This document shows positions 45,476 through 52,322 of a stretch of 52,322 bases of DNA, one piece after another. Under the pieces are notes generated by a model. It was not told the DNA's origin and made no database searches. It was given only the letters and a program-made list of their open reading frames with translations. A program made the translations under genes and the position numbers. Within the stretch, counting starts at the first letter, position 1. The number at the start of each line of letters is the position of its first letter. The DNA comes from an uncultured Acidobacteriota bacterium (GTDB lineage: Bacteria > Acidobacteriota > Terriglobia > Terriglobales > CAINCZ01). The stretch covers positions 1-52,322 of the forward strand of contig CAINCZ010000169.1 in assembly GCA_903847195.1 (NCBI GenBank), written 5' to 3'.

Positions 45476-47572
45476 TTACGCGATCGCCACTTCCACCAGC
45501 GCTGAATAGAACGTCGCCGCCCCGCCCATGTCGGTCAGACGAGCCGATGTAAGCTCATTCACCTGGCCGCCCGGTGCGAGTTTCGCCCAGTTCAACTCCG
45601 CAGCTACCACGCCCGGCTGCACCGCGCTTGCCTTCGGAGCCACCCGTACCCGCAGCCGAATGCTGCCCCGGTCGTTGAAGACCCTCACCCAGTCACGATG
45701 CTTCACGCCGCGCGCCGCCGCGTCTGCCGGATGCATATCCAGCCAGTCACGCTCCTGAATCGCCTGGTGGCCCGCCAGGTTACAAAACGTTGAGTTCAGG
45801 AAGTTGTCCGCCTTCCGCGCCAGCAACTCCAGCGGAGACTTCCCGCCACCGCTCACGCCGTGCCGCGACTCAAGCGGGGGCGTAAACGCCGCCACGGGAT
45901 CAAGCCCCTGAGCCGCCAGTTCTGCGCTGAACAACTCCGCTTTGCCGCTGGGCGTCGGAAAATCTCCCTCCGCATACGGAAGGTTAAAGTCGCCTTCGGA
46001 CTTCCCGACCGCTAACCTCACATGGCCTTTCGCTTCCAACTGCTTGCGGGTGATGCCGCTTACCGGCGAACCATCCACCTTTAACGCGAGGTCGATCATC
46101 TCGTCCACCGACTCGCCGAAGCAGGCATCTTCAAATCCCATGCGGGCAGCCAACGCGCGAAACGTCTCCACGTTGCTGCGGCATTCGCCTAACGGCTCAA
46201 TTGCCTGCTCGGAGAGCTGCAGAAAGTAGTGGCCGTAAGAGGTCTGCAAATCGCGATGCTCAAAAAAAGTCGTCGCCGGCAGCACAATGTCGGCGTAGTC
46301 GCAGGTGTCGGTCAGAAACTGCTCATGCACCACGGTAAACAGGTCGGGACGCAGCAGTCCGCGCACCACCTGGTTGCGGTCGGGGCAAACCGCCGCCGGA
46401 TTCGCGTTGTAAACGAAGAGACCTTGTATCGGAGGGTCTCGCCGGCCGTTCAATTCGCGCCCCAGTTCCACCATGTTGATGCTGCGGGCTTCGCGGTCGC
46501 CGGTGCCTGACCTGCACTCCAGGTCCATCCGCTCCAGCCCGCTCCGGTTCAACTTGAACGCGCCGCTCGTGGAGAGTTGCAACCCTCCACCAACTTCTTT
46601 CCACGAACCGGTTATCGTCGGCAGCATCGTGATCGCCCGCGTAGCCATTCCGCCGTTGTCGCACCGCTGAATTCCGTAATTCAGCCGAATCACCGCCGGA
46701 CGCGTCGTCGCATAGTCGCGCGCCAGCCGCCGAATCTGGTCGGCCGCAATCCCCGTCCAATACGCCGCCTTCTCCGGCGTAAAATCCTGCACTTTTGTCC
46801 GCAGTTGGTCGAAGCCCAGCGTGTAACGTGCAACGTAATCCTCGTCGTAGAGCTTCTCGCCGATGATCACATGCAGCATCGCCAGCGCCAGCGCGACGTC
46901 GGTACCGGGGTTAATCGGCAGATGCCAGTCGGCACAAGCCGCCGTTCGGGTTCGGTACGGGTCAATCACCACCAGCCGCGCCCCTTTGCGCCGCGCATCC
47001 TCGATGACAGGCCACAGGTGGATATTGTTGCCGTGGATATTCGCGCCCCACACGAGGATCAGCCGTGAATGGGCAAACTGCTCCGGCTCGGTGCCCAGCT
47101 TTGCGCCGATCACCGACTTCAACCCGACTTCGCCGGCATCGGAACAGATCGTGCGCTCCAGCCGCGACGCACCCAGACGATGGAAGAATCGCCGGTCCAT
47201 CGAACTGCCATTCAGCAACGCCAGCGTGCCGCCGTAGGAGTAAGGCAGAATGGCCTCGCCTCCAGACTCGTTCACGATTTTCCGGAAGCGTGCGGAGATC
47301 GCATCCAGCGCTTCGTCCCAGCCGACTCGCTCAAACGCTTCAAGACCGCCGATCGTGCCTTTCGCCCGCACTCGCCGCATCGGGTAGAGCACCCGGTCCG
47401 GCGAATAAACGCGCTCCAGATATTTCGCGACCTTTGCGCACAGGAATCCGCGCGTCACCGGATGTGCCGGATCACCCTGCACACGGACAGCTTTTCCATC
47501 TTCGACGGTTATCAGGACACCGCAGGCATCGGGGCAGTCGTGCGGGCAGGCAGCGTGGACAACGCGCTTCAT
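45476..47572 (-). CDS. Molybdopterin-dependent oxidoreductase (DMSO reductase family)
   Basis: A 698-residue Mo-bis-MGD enzyme. The N-terminal [4Fe-4S] site is CPHDCPDAC (Cys9, Cys13, Cys17) with Cys45 in GFLCAK. Further landmarks are SRLILVWGANIHGNNIHLWP, DPYRTRTA, the NYGIQRCDNGG segment, PATTFFEHRD and a C-terminal dinucleotide-binding domain with NLAGHQAIQERDWLDMHP. Cys143 (TICSDAGEVG) is at about the place of the Mo ligand. No twin-arginine signal is seen, so it is probably cytoplasmic. No iron-sulfur or membrane subunit is encoded next to it. I use the ATG at 47572; a TTG directly before it adds one residue. The substrate is unknown. Confidence 0.9.
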   Translation of the reverse strand: MKRVVHAACPHDCPDACGVLITVEDGKAVRVQGDPAHPVTRGFLCAKVAKYLERVYSPDRVLYPMRRVRAKGTIGGLEAFERVGWDEALDAISARFRKIVNESGGEAILPYSYGGTLALLNGSSMDRRFFHRLGASRLERTICSDAGEVGLKSVIGAKLGTEPEQFAHSRLILVWGANIHGNNIHLWPVIEDARRKGARLVVIDPYRTRTAACADWHLPINPGTDVALALAMLHVIIGEKLYDEDYVARYTLGFDQLRTKVQDFTPEKAAYWTGIAADQIRRLARDYATTRPAVIRLNYGIQRCDNGGMATRAITMLPTITGSWKEVGGGLQLSTSGAFKLNRSGLERMDLECRSGTGDREARSINMVELGRELNGRRDPPIQGLFVYNANPAAVCPDRNQVVRGLLRPDLFTVVHEQFLTDTCDYADIVLPATTFFEHRDLQTSYGHYFLQLSEQAIEPLGECRSNVETFRALAARMGFEDACFGESVDEMIDLALKVDGSPVSGITRKQLEAKGHVRLAVGKSEGDFNLPYAEGDFPTPSGKAELFSAELAAQGLDPVAAFTPPLESRHGVSGGGKSPLELLARKADNFLNSTFCNLAGHQAIQERDWLDMHPADAAARGVKHRDWVRVFNDRGSIRLRVRVAPKASAVQPGVVAAELNWAKLAPGGQVNELTSARLTDMGGAATFYSALVEVAIA

Positions 47573-47613
47573 CAAACGATTATTTCACATGGAGAGGTGA
47601 CGGCAATCCTGCT

Positions 47614-47964
47614 TCAGCGCTGCCGCTCGGGCCAGATCAGCCACCGCAAAAATGCGTTCAGCAGGCTCAGCGCCAAGGCTCCCCAGAACGCCGCCCAGAA
47701 TCCGTTCACGATGAATCCCGGAGCAAACCAGGCTGCGAACTTCAACATGAGGGCGTTGATGACGAGCCAGAACAGTCCCAGCGTCAGCATCGTAAGCGGA
47801 AAAGTCACAACCTTGGCCAGTGTGCCCAGCGTGGCGTTCACGACGCCAATGATCAGCGCCGCCCATAGCGCAGCAACGAAGCCACGCACATGAATTCCCG
47901 GCACAACCCTCGCCACCACCAGCAACGCAATCGCACTTAGTACCAGGTTAACCAGCCAGCGCAT
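47614..47964 (-). CDS. Small four-helix membrane protein (phage holin family 4/YvlD-like)
   Basis: A 116-residue protein with four hydrophobic helices. It shows the family pattern VRGFVAALWAALIIGVVNAT, TFPLTMLTLGLFWLVINALML and a Gly/Phe-rich last segment. Despite the family name, chromosomal members such as YvlD are not phage genes; their role is thought to concern the cell envelope but is not settled. It lies upstream of the molybdopterin oxidoreductase gene on the same strand, 41 bp away, and back to back with the ybaK-like gene. Confidence 0.85.
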   Translation of the reverse strand: MRWLVNLVLSAIALLVVARVVPGIHVRGFVAALWAALIIGVVNATLGTLAKVVTFPLTMLTLGLFWLVINALMLKFAAWFAPGFIVNGFWAAFWGALALSLLNAFLRWLIWPERQR

Positions 47965-48012
47965 AGCCCAATTCTACTCCGGAATATCCAGGGGCTGCGG
48001 TAAGCTCTTGAG

Positions 48013-48504
48013 GTGGGCAAACCACCGCACAAGACGAATGCAGCTCGCCTCCTCGATCAGCTCGGCATCAGCTACGAGATCCGCGAATACGAGGTTGATC
48101 CCGATGACCTCTCTGCCGAGACCGTCGCCGCCAAGATCGGCCTGCCCGCAGAGCAGACTTTCAAAACCCTGCTCGTACGCGGCGACCGCAACGGCTATTG
48201 CTTCGCCGTCATCCCGGGTCACGCAGAACTCGACTTGAAGGCCCTGGCCTCGGCCAGCGGCAACCGCAAGATGGAGTTGGCTCCGCTTAAAGATGTGCAG
48301 CCCGTAACCGGCTACATACGCGGCGGGGTTACCGCCCTCGGGGCAAAGAAGTCGCTTCCGGTAATCGCCGATGAGACCATCGAACTCTGGGATGTGATCT
48401 CAATCTCGGCCGGACAGCGCGGAATGCAAGTGCTGCTCGCGCCAGCCGATTATCTGCGGGCCACCACCGCAATAGCAGCCCCTATCGCGCGTGATAAGAC
48501 GTAA
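48013..48504 (+). CDS. ybaK: Cys-tRNA(Pro)/Cys-tRNA(Cys) deacylase YbaK-like
   Basis: A 163-residue trans-editing enzyme that hydrolyses mischarged aminoacyl-tRNA such as Cys-tRNA(Pro). The family motifs YEIREYEVDPDDLSAETVA, the TFKTLLVRGD motif with its active-site Lys, CFAVIPGHAELDLK, and VTGYIRGGVTALGAKK are present. The length is normal. The start is GTG at 48013. The TAA stop lies inside a 42-bp repeat (48501-48542), so the last codon junction was shaped by that repeat; RDKT is the final stretch. Confidence 0.9.
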   Translation: MGKPPHKTNAARLLDQLGISYEIREYEVDPDDLSAETVAAKIGLPAEQTFKTLLVRGDRNGYCFAVIPGHAELDLKALASASGNRKMELAPLKDVQPVTGYIRGGVTALGAKKSLPVIADETIELWDVISISAGQRGMQVLLAPADYLRATTAIAAPIARDKT

Positions 48505-48542
48505 GCGTACGCCGAGGGCCGTCTGGACGCGGGGGTAACGGC
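48501..48542 (+). repeat. 42-bp direct repeat, copy 1
   Basis: Begins GTAAGCGTACGCCGAGGGCC and is identical to copy 2 at 48618-48659 in 40 of 42 positions (differences at repeat positions 29 and 33). It supplies the stop codon of the ybaK-like gene. It could be a remnant of an older IS66 end or a unit of a dispersed intergenic repeat. Confidence 0.8.
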
Positions 48543-48548
48543 GGGTGG

Positions 48549-48582
48549 CCCACCCTTTCGCCCGCTTTTGGCGAAGGGTGGG
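48549..48582. repeat. Hairpin-forming intergenic repeat element
   Basis: CCCACCCTTTCGCC (48549-48562) and GGCGAAGGGTGGG (48570-48582) pair over 13 bp with a single bulged T and a 7-base loop. It lies between the two 42-bp repeats. From memory, similar GGGTGG/CCACCC hairpins are scattered in acidobacterial genomes; this is not checked here. It may also end transcription of the ybaK-like gene. Confidence 0.5.
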
Positions 48583-48617
48583 GACTGGTCCTCTACTGGT
48601 CAATGTGCCTTCGGGAA

Positions 48618-48659
48618 GTAAGCGTACGCCGAGGGCCGTCTGGACACGGTGGTAACGGC
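48618..48659 (+). repeat. 42-bp direct repeat, copy 2 (proposed left IS66 end)
   Basis: Almost identical to 48501-48542. Its first 28 bases match the inverse of 51818-51845 in 18 positions, which supports use as the left inverted repeat of the IS66 element. Confidence 0.65.
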
Positions 48660-48723
48660 TCGGCATTCTCCTAAGTGGGCACTTGGGTTGTGGGCACTTA
48701 TCCGGTGTCTGCTGGGAGATGCG

Positions 48724-49170
48724 ATGAACCGTTCCGCTGCTGTTGTTCTTGAGACCGTTCCCGCCACGGATGTCCATCCCGCCGTAAAGCGCCAGCGCCG
48801 CAGCCCGGAGTTGAAGCGCCAGATCGTCGAAGAATCCTTAGCGCCCGGCGCATCGGTGGCGCGCGTGGCGCGGGCACATGGGGTGAACGCCAACCAGTTG
48901 TTTCAGTGGCGGCGCCAGTATGTATCCGGAGCGCTGGGCACGCCCGGCGCGAAGGTGGCACGGCTGCTTCCGGTGCACATAACCTCGAAGCCAGTTGAGG
49001 GCAGGCCTCCGGTGGAAGCGTCCGCTGCCGAGTTGGCGGATGCAGCCAAGGTGGCTGAGTCCTCCGGTGCAAACTCGATTCATCTGGAGTTGCGCAAGGC
49101 CCGCCTGCGCATCGACGGCCGCGCGGACCCGGCGGTGTTGCGCCTGGTGCTGAAGGCCGTGCTGGGATGA
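48724..49170 (+). CDS. tnpA: IS66 accessory protein TnpA (IS3-type helix-turn-helix)
   Basis: A 148-residue protein with a helix-turn-helix transposase-like region (RRSPELKRQIVEESL then SVARVARAHGVNANQLFQWRRQY). The C-terminus (IHLELRKARLRIDGRADPAVL) is typical of IS66 OrfA. It is needed for transposition in IS66 elements that carry all three genes, but has no catalytic domain. The ATG at 48724 is preceded by GGGAG; an upstream extension to 48649 has no support. The stop overlaps tnpB as ATGA. Confidence 0.9.
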   Translation: MNRSAAVVLETVPATDVHPAVKRQRRSPELKRQIVEESLAPGASVARVARAHGVNANQLFQWRRQYVSGALGTPGAKVARLLPVHITSKPVEGRPPVEASAAELADAAKVAESSGANSIHLELRKARLRIDGRADPAVLRLVLKAVLG

Positions 49171-49514
49171 TCCGGCTGCCGGGGAAGACCCGGGTATGGC
49201 TCGCCGCCGGAGTGACGGACCTGCGCCGCGGCTTTGTCGGCTTGAGTGCGTTGGTGCAGACGGCGCTGGAAGAAGGTCCCTTCTCCGGGCATGTGTTCGT
49301 GTTCCGCGGACGGCGCGGCGATCTGATCAAGCTGCTGTGGTGGGATGGTGACGGCCTGTGTCTGCTGGCCAAGCGGCTGGAGCGCGGACGATTCATCTGG
49401 CCGAAGGGGGAATGCGGCACCGTGGCGTTGACGCAAGCCCAGTTGTCGATGTTGCTGGAGGGCATCGATTGGCGCCGGCCGCTGCGCACTGCGGAGTCGC
49501 CGTTAGCGATCTGA
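49167..49514 (+). CDS. tnpB: IS66 accessory protein TnpB
   Basis: A 115-residue protein of the IS66 Orf2 family (PF05717-like), with TRVWLAAGVTDLRRGFVGLS, the FVFRGRRGDLIKLLWWDGDG core and LERGRFIWP. The length is normal and the frame intact. It is translationally coupled to tnpA. The exact function is unknown, but it is required in related elements. Confidence 0.95.
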   Translation: MIRLPGKTRVWLAAGVTDLRRGFVGLSALVQTALEEGPFSGHVFVFRGRRGDLIKLLWWDGDGLCLLAKRLERGRFIWPKGECGTVALTQAQLSMLLEGIDWRRPLRTAESPLAI

Positions 49515-49590
49515 GTGCGCAGCCTGTTTTGCACAGATATTTCTGCGCTGCACTCTTGTGCCGCAGCAGGGTTGCTGGCATATTCCCCAC

Positions 49591-51189
49591 ATGGAGATTG
49601 CGCCCGCGCTGCCGGATCTGGACTTGCTCAGTCCTGAGGCATTAAAGGCGCTGGTTCTGGCCCAGCAAGACTCTCTCCTCTTGCAACACAACGAACTGAA
49701 GGCCGCGAAACAACGGCTGCTCTCCCGCGATGCAGAGATCGAACATCTGAAGCTGCTGATCGCCAAGCTGCAGCGGCTGCAGTTCGGCCGCAAGTCGGAG
49801 AAACTGGAGCGGCAGATCGAGCAGCTGGAACTGCGGCTGGAAGACCTGGAAGCCAGTCAGGCCGGGCCAGGGCCGCGACCTCCCGTCGATCCGCTGCCAC
49901 CGGTTCCAACCGCGAAGTCCGCGCGCCGCCCGCTGCCGGAACATCTGCCCCGCGAAACGCACCGCCACGAACCCGCACAACCGACGTGCCCGGACTGCGG
50001 CGGTGGTTTGCGCCCGCTCGGAGAAGACGTGTCCGAGATGCTGGAGTATGTACCGGCACAGTTCAAGGTCATCCGCCATGTCCGCCCCAAGCTGAGCTGC
50101 TCGAAGTGCGAGCGCATCGTGCAGGCGCCGGCTCCCAGCCGTCCGATTGACCGTGGCTTGGCCGGACCTGGTTTGCTGGCACACGTGCTCGTGTCGAAGT
50201 ATGCGGACCATCTTCCCCTCTATCGTCAGGCTGAGATTTATGGCCGGGAAGGCGTCGCGTTGGAACGCTCAACCTTGGCGGATTGGGTGGGCGCTTCCAG
50301 CGCAGCCATGGAGCCGCTGGTCGAGACGTTGCGGCGCTACGTGCTGGACGCTGGCAAACTGCATGCCGACGACACGCCGGTGCCGGTACTGGCGCCCGGC
50401 CTGGGGAAGACCAAGACGGGGCGGCTGTGGACGTATGTGCGCGATGATCGTCCGGCAGGAAATACTTCGGCTCCGGCGGTGTGGTTCGCCTACTCGCCCG
50501 ACCGTCGCGGTGAGCATCCGCAACAACATCTGCGGGCCTTTCGCGGGGCGCTGCAGGCCGATGGCTATGCCGGCTTCAACCAGCTTTACGCTGAGGGACG
50601 GATTCAGGAGGTGGCCTGTTGGGCGCATGTGCGCCGCAAGTTCTACGACCTGGCCCAAGTCCACGCTTCGCCGATCGCGACGGAAACCATCGAACGGATC
50701 GGCGCCCTGTACGAGATCGAAAGCGCGATTCGCGGTCGTCCGCCGGAAGAACGCCGTCAGGTGCGGCAGGCGCGGGCGCGGCCTTTGCTGGAGGCGTTGC
50801 GTAGTTGGTGGGAAAGCGGTCTGAGCAGGCTGTCGCGCAAGTCGGATACGACGGCGGCGGTGAACTATGCCTTGGGCCGTTGGCCGGCGCTGGTACGCTA
50901 CTGCGACGCTGGCCAACTTGAGATCGACAACAACGCCGCCGAACGCGCCTTGCGCGCCGTTGCCCTGGGACGCAAGAACTATCTGTTCGCCGGTTCGGAT
51001 GCCGGCGGCGAGCGCGCCGCCGCAATCTACAGCCTGATCGGTTCGGCCAAACTCAACGGACTGGATCCGGAGGCGTACCTTCGCCGCGTGCTGGTTTGTA
51101 TTGCCGACTACCCCGTGAACCGCATCGGCGACCTGCTGCCGTGGAATCTGGTTCCACCAACCGCAGAGGATGAGAGGATAGAACGCTAG
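49591..51189 (+). CDS. tnpC: IS66 transposase TnpC (DDE)
   Basis: A 532-residue transposase. It has an N-terminal coiled coil (about 20-105) with the LQFGRKSEKLERQIEQLE motif, an IS66 zinc-finger (CPDCGG about residue 135 and SCSKCERIV near 170), and the DDE domain with LHADDTPVPVL, EGRIQEVACWAHVRRKFYD and the IDNNAAERALRAVALGRKNY block, ending with the SAKLNGLDPEAYLRRVL tail. All catalytic regions are intact, so the element may be active. I take the ATG at 49591; a TTG at 49558 is possible. Confidence 0.95.
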   Translation: MEIAPALPDLDLLSPEALKALVLAQQDSLLLQHNELKAAKQRLLSRDAEIEHLKLLIAKLQRLQFGRKSEKLERQIEQLELRLEDLEASQAGPGPRPPVDPLPPVPTAKSARRPLPEHLPRETHRHEPAQPTCPDCGGGLRPLGEDVSEMLEYVPAQFKVIRHVRPKLSCSKCERIVQAPAPSRPIDRGLAGPGLLAHVLVSKYADHLPLYRQAEIYGREGVALERSTLADWVGASSAAMEPLVETLRRYVLDAGKLHADDTPVPVLAPGLGKTKTGRLWTYVRDDRPAGNTSAPAVWFAYSPDRRGEHPQQHLRAFRGALQADGYAGFNQLYAEGRIQEVACWAHVRRKFYDLAQVHASPIATETIERIGALYEIESAIRGRPPEERRQVRQARARPLLEALRSWWESGLSRLSRKSDTTAAVNYALGRWPALVRYCDAGQLEIDNNAAERALRAVALGRKNYLFAGSDAGGERAAAIYSLIGSAKLNGLDPEAYLRRVLVCIADYPVNRIGDLLPWNLVPPTAEDERIER

Positions 51190-51214
51190 AGCTTCAACCA
51201 GGATAAGGTGGCGT

Positions 51215-51775
51215 ATGGCGGAAGCGAAGAAGCGCGGGTTGTATCAACTCAAGGTAACGCTGCGGGAGATTCATCCCCCGATCTGGCGGCGCATTCAAGT
51301 CTGGCAGGACACGCCGCTGGCGCGGTTGCACCGTATCCTGCAGATCGTGATGGGATGGGAAGACTACCATCTGCACGAGTTCCACATCGGGCGTCGGGTG
51401 TATGGGGTACCCGATCCCGACGACGAGCGCACCATGATCGACGAGCGTCGGCAACAGTTGCGGGAGGTCGTTCCGCAGGTGGGCACCTCGTTTGAGTATG
51501 TGTACGACTTCGGCGATGACTGGCGACACGAACTGTTGCTGGAGGCCATCGTACTCCCGGAGCCGGAACAGCGGTATCCGTGCTGCCTGGCAGGAGAACG
51601 CCAGACGCCCCCCGAGGACGTGGGCGGCCCCTCCGGCTTCGCCGCCTACCTGGAGGCGCTGACCGATCCCAACCATGAAGAGCACGAAAGCATGCTCGAA
51701 TGGCGCGGCCCCTTTGATGCGGAGTCGTTTGCGCCTGCTGCCGTCAACCGACGACTGCAAAGGAAATCCATCTAG
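51215..51775 (+). CDS. Plasmid pRiA4b ORF-3-like protein, IS66 passenger gene
   Basis: A 186-residue protein of the pRiA4b ORF-3 family (PF07929). It shows the hallmark YQLKVTLREIHPPIWRRIQV, the MGWEDYHLHEF block, the YVYDFGDDWRHE motif and CCLAGERQTPPEDVGG. The biochemical role of the family is unknown. It starts 25 bp after tnpC on the same strand, inside the right inverted repeat, so it travels with the element. The ribosome site is AAGGTGG. Confidence 0.9.
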   Translation: MAEAKKRGLYQLKVTLREIHPPIWRRIQVWQDTPLARLHRILQIVMGWEDYHLHEFHIGRRVYGVPDPDDERTMIDERRQQLREVVPQVGTSFEYVYDFGDDWRHELLLEAIVLPEPEQRYPCCLAGERQTPPEDVGGPSGFAAYLEALTDPNHEEHESMLEWRGPFDAESFAPAAVNRRLQRKSI

Positions 51776-51817
51776 ACCCGAGACTTTCTCCGCGCAGGTA
51801 GTCACAACAGACACTCT

Positions 51818-51845
51818 GTCAACCGTGCCAGCTTCGGACGCTTAC
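51818..51845 (-). repeat. Proposed right terminal inverted repeat of the IS66 element
   Basis: Read on the minus strand it begins GTAAGCGTCCGAAGCTGGCA and matches the left end (48618-48645) at 18 of 28 positions. Confidence 0.65.
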
Positions 51846-52128
51846 GGCGAAGGCGGCGTTCATAATGAAGGTGCCGAGGGAACGTGGTGATAGTCGCGCG
51901 AGTTGCCAGAAAAAGGGCAGGTCGTGGCCATGCCCTCTGACGGCCAGCAGCAAATGGCAGCAGTGGTTGGCGGTTGAACTTGAAACTCGGGTACTCAAAG
52001 ATAGAAATTGGGGGATTCTAGGGGATTCTGGGTCGCGGAGCGTTACTTTTCGTTGCTGATGGCGCAAAACGACCTGAGGACGAAAACGTCCTAAATTTCA
52101 GCAAACAATGAATGTTCGAGGGGTAAGG
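51846..52128. other. Region between IS66 and tRNA-Lys
   Basis: About 280 bp. Short open frames on both strands (up to about 80 codons) show no known family and no good ribosome site. It has a direct repeat of GGGATTCT (near 52012-52030). It looks like degraded or non-coding DNA beside the element. Confidence 0.5.
52077..52092 (-). terminator. Weak hairpin downstream of tRNA-Lys
   Basis: AGGACG-AAAA-CGTCCT, a 6-bp stem with a 4-base loop, lies about 37 bp past the 3' end of the tRNA on the minus strand. The downstream strand has CGTTTTGC, so it is a weak candidate for termination. Confidence 0.3.
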
Positions 52129-52204
<76 letters not shown>

Positions 52205-52322
52205 CTCGGCGGGACCGTCAAAACCTCTAACGTGTTCTGAGTGTAACAAATGGGGTACCGAACCGTCAACCCGTTATAGCGGTTTTTCTTCATTTTGAGC
52301 AGCCGTTTTAGTTGTGCGCAGG

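Larger units (their letters stand above)
48618..51845 (+). mobile_element. IS66 family insertion element with passenger gene
   Basis: A 3.2-kb element with tnpA, tnpB and tnpC in the standard IS66 order plus an added gene at 51215-51775. The proposed ends are inverted repeats starting GTAAGCGT: left 48618-48645, right 51818-51845 (18 of 28 positions match, first 8 identical). GTAAGCG-type termini are typical of IS66. The expected 8-bp target duplication is not found: the left flank is TTCGGGAA and the right flank GGCGAAGG. The left limit is therefore less sure than the right, since copy 1 of the same sequence lies at 48501. Confidence 0.8.

Noticed and set aside
47614..47964. Prophage signal from the phage holin family protein
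   Set aside because: YvlD-like members are common chromosomal genes, and no phage gene is nearby.
48570..48577. GGCGAAGG as a target-site duplication of the IS66 element
   Set aside because: It equals the 8 bp after the right end, but on the left it is followed by GTGGGGACTG, which does not match the terminal repeat, and it is part of a hairpin repeat.
48501..48659. CRISPR-like array from the two near-identical repeats
   Set aside because: Only two copies, 42 bp long and 75 bp apart, no cas genes, and a better fit to IS ends or a dispersed repeat.
51819..52067. Small open frames on both strands between IS66 and tRNA-Lys
   Set aside because: No ribosome sites, no motifs, mutual overlap; part of the minus-strand frame lies in the IS66 right end.

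Overview
The window is about 60% GC and fits an acidobacterium (Terriglobia-like) chromosome. This rests on four things: an exosortase/exopolysaccharide (EPS) locus, a class A RNase P RNA, an orphan hopanoid-type glycosyltransferase (HpnI), and hairpin-bearing intergenic repeats of a kind I associate with acidobacterial genomes. The phylum assignment is an inference; no rRNA or ribosomal protein gene is present.

Region 1 (1-15653) is an exosortase-associated EPS locus. A plus-strand run encodes a truncated family 4 glycosyltransferase, a PHP-domain protein, a family 2 glycosyltransferase, two more family 4 glycosyltransferases and an O-antigen-ligase-like polymerase, with a FemAB-like protein on the opposite strand. 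A converging minus-strand operon encodes a PrsT-type TPR lipoprotein, the exosortase (Cys197/Arg242/His263), EpsI, two family 4 glycosyltransferases and a radical SAM/SPASM protein. No PEP-CTERM substrate is visible.

Region 2 (16104-31693) is the most unusual part. A tightly overlapped minus-strand operon has the gene order of the Wsp surface-sensing system: MCP, CheW, CheR-TPR, CheW with a Cys-rich N-terminus, CheA-REC, CheB. In place of the WspR diguanylate cyclase it ends in a receiver-PP2C (SpoIIE/RsbU-type) phosphatase. Next to it lie a small STAS protein, an RsbW-like kinase, a STAS protein fused to an unrecognised domain of about 300 residues, and a COG2984/COG4120/COG1101-type ABC importer. 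The STAS fusion is translationally coupled to the ABC permease. I infer a chemosensory array that signals through a partner switch physically linked to an ABC transporter.

Region 3 (31787-47964) holds mostly housekeeping and accessory genes. These are an isocitrate lyase/PEP mutase family enzyme, rnpB, two MacB-like permeases, HpnI, a membrane-anchored SDR, a PAS histidine kinase with its response regulator, the decayed 3' end of a phospholipase C-type phosphoesterase gene, a TPR protein, RfbC with a Wzm/Wzt-type exporter, a stand-alone molybdopterin oxidoreductase, and a YvlD-type membrane protein.

Region 4 (48013-52322) holds a YbaK-type deacylase, a pair of near-identical 42-bp repeats around a hairpin element, an intact-looking IS66 element carrying a pRiA4b ORF-3-like passenger gene, and tRNA-Lys(CTT).
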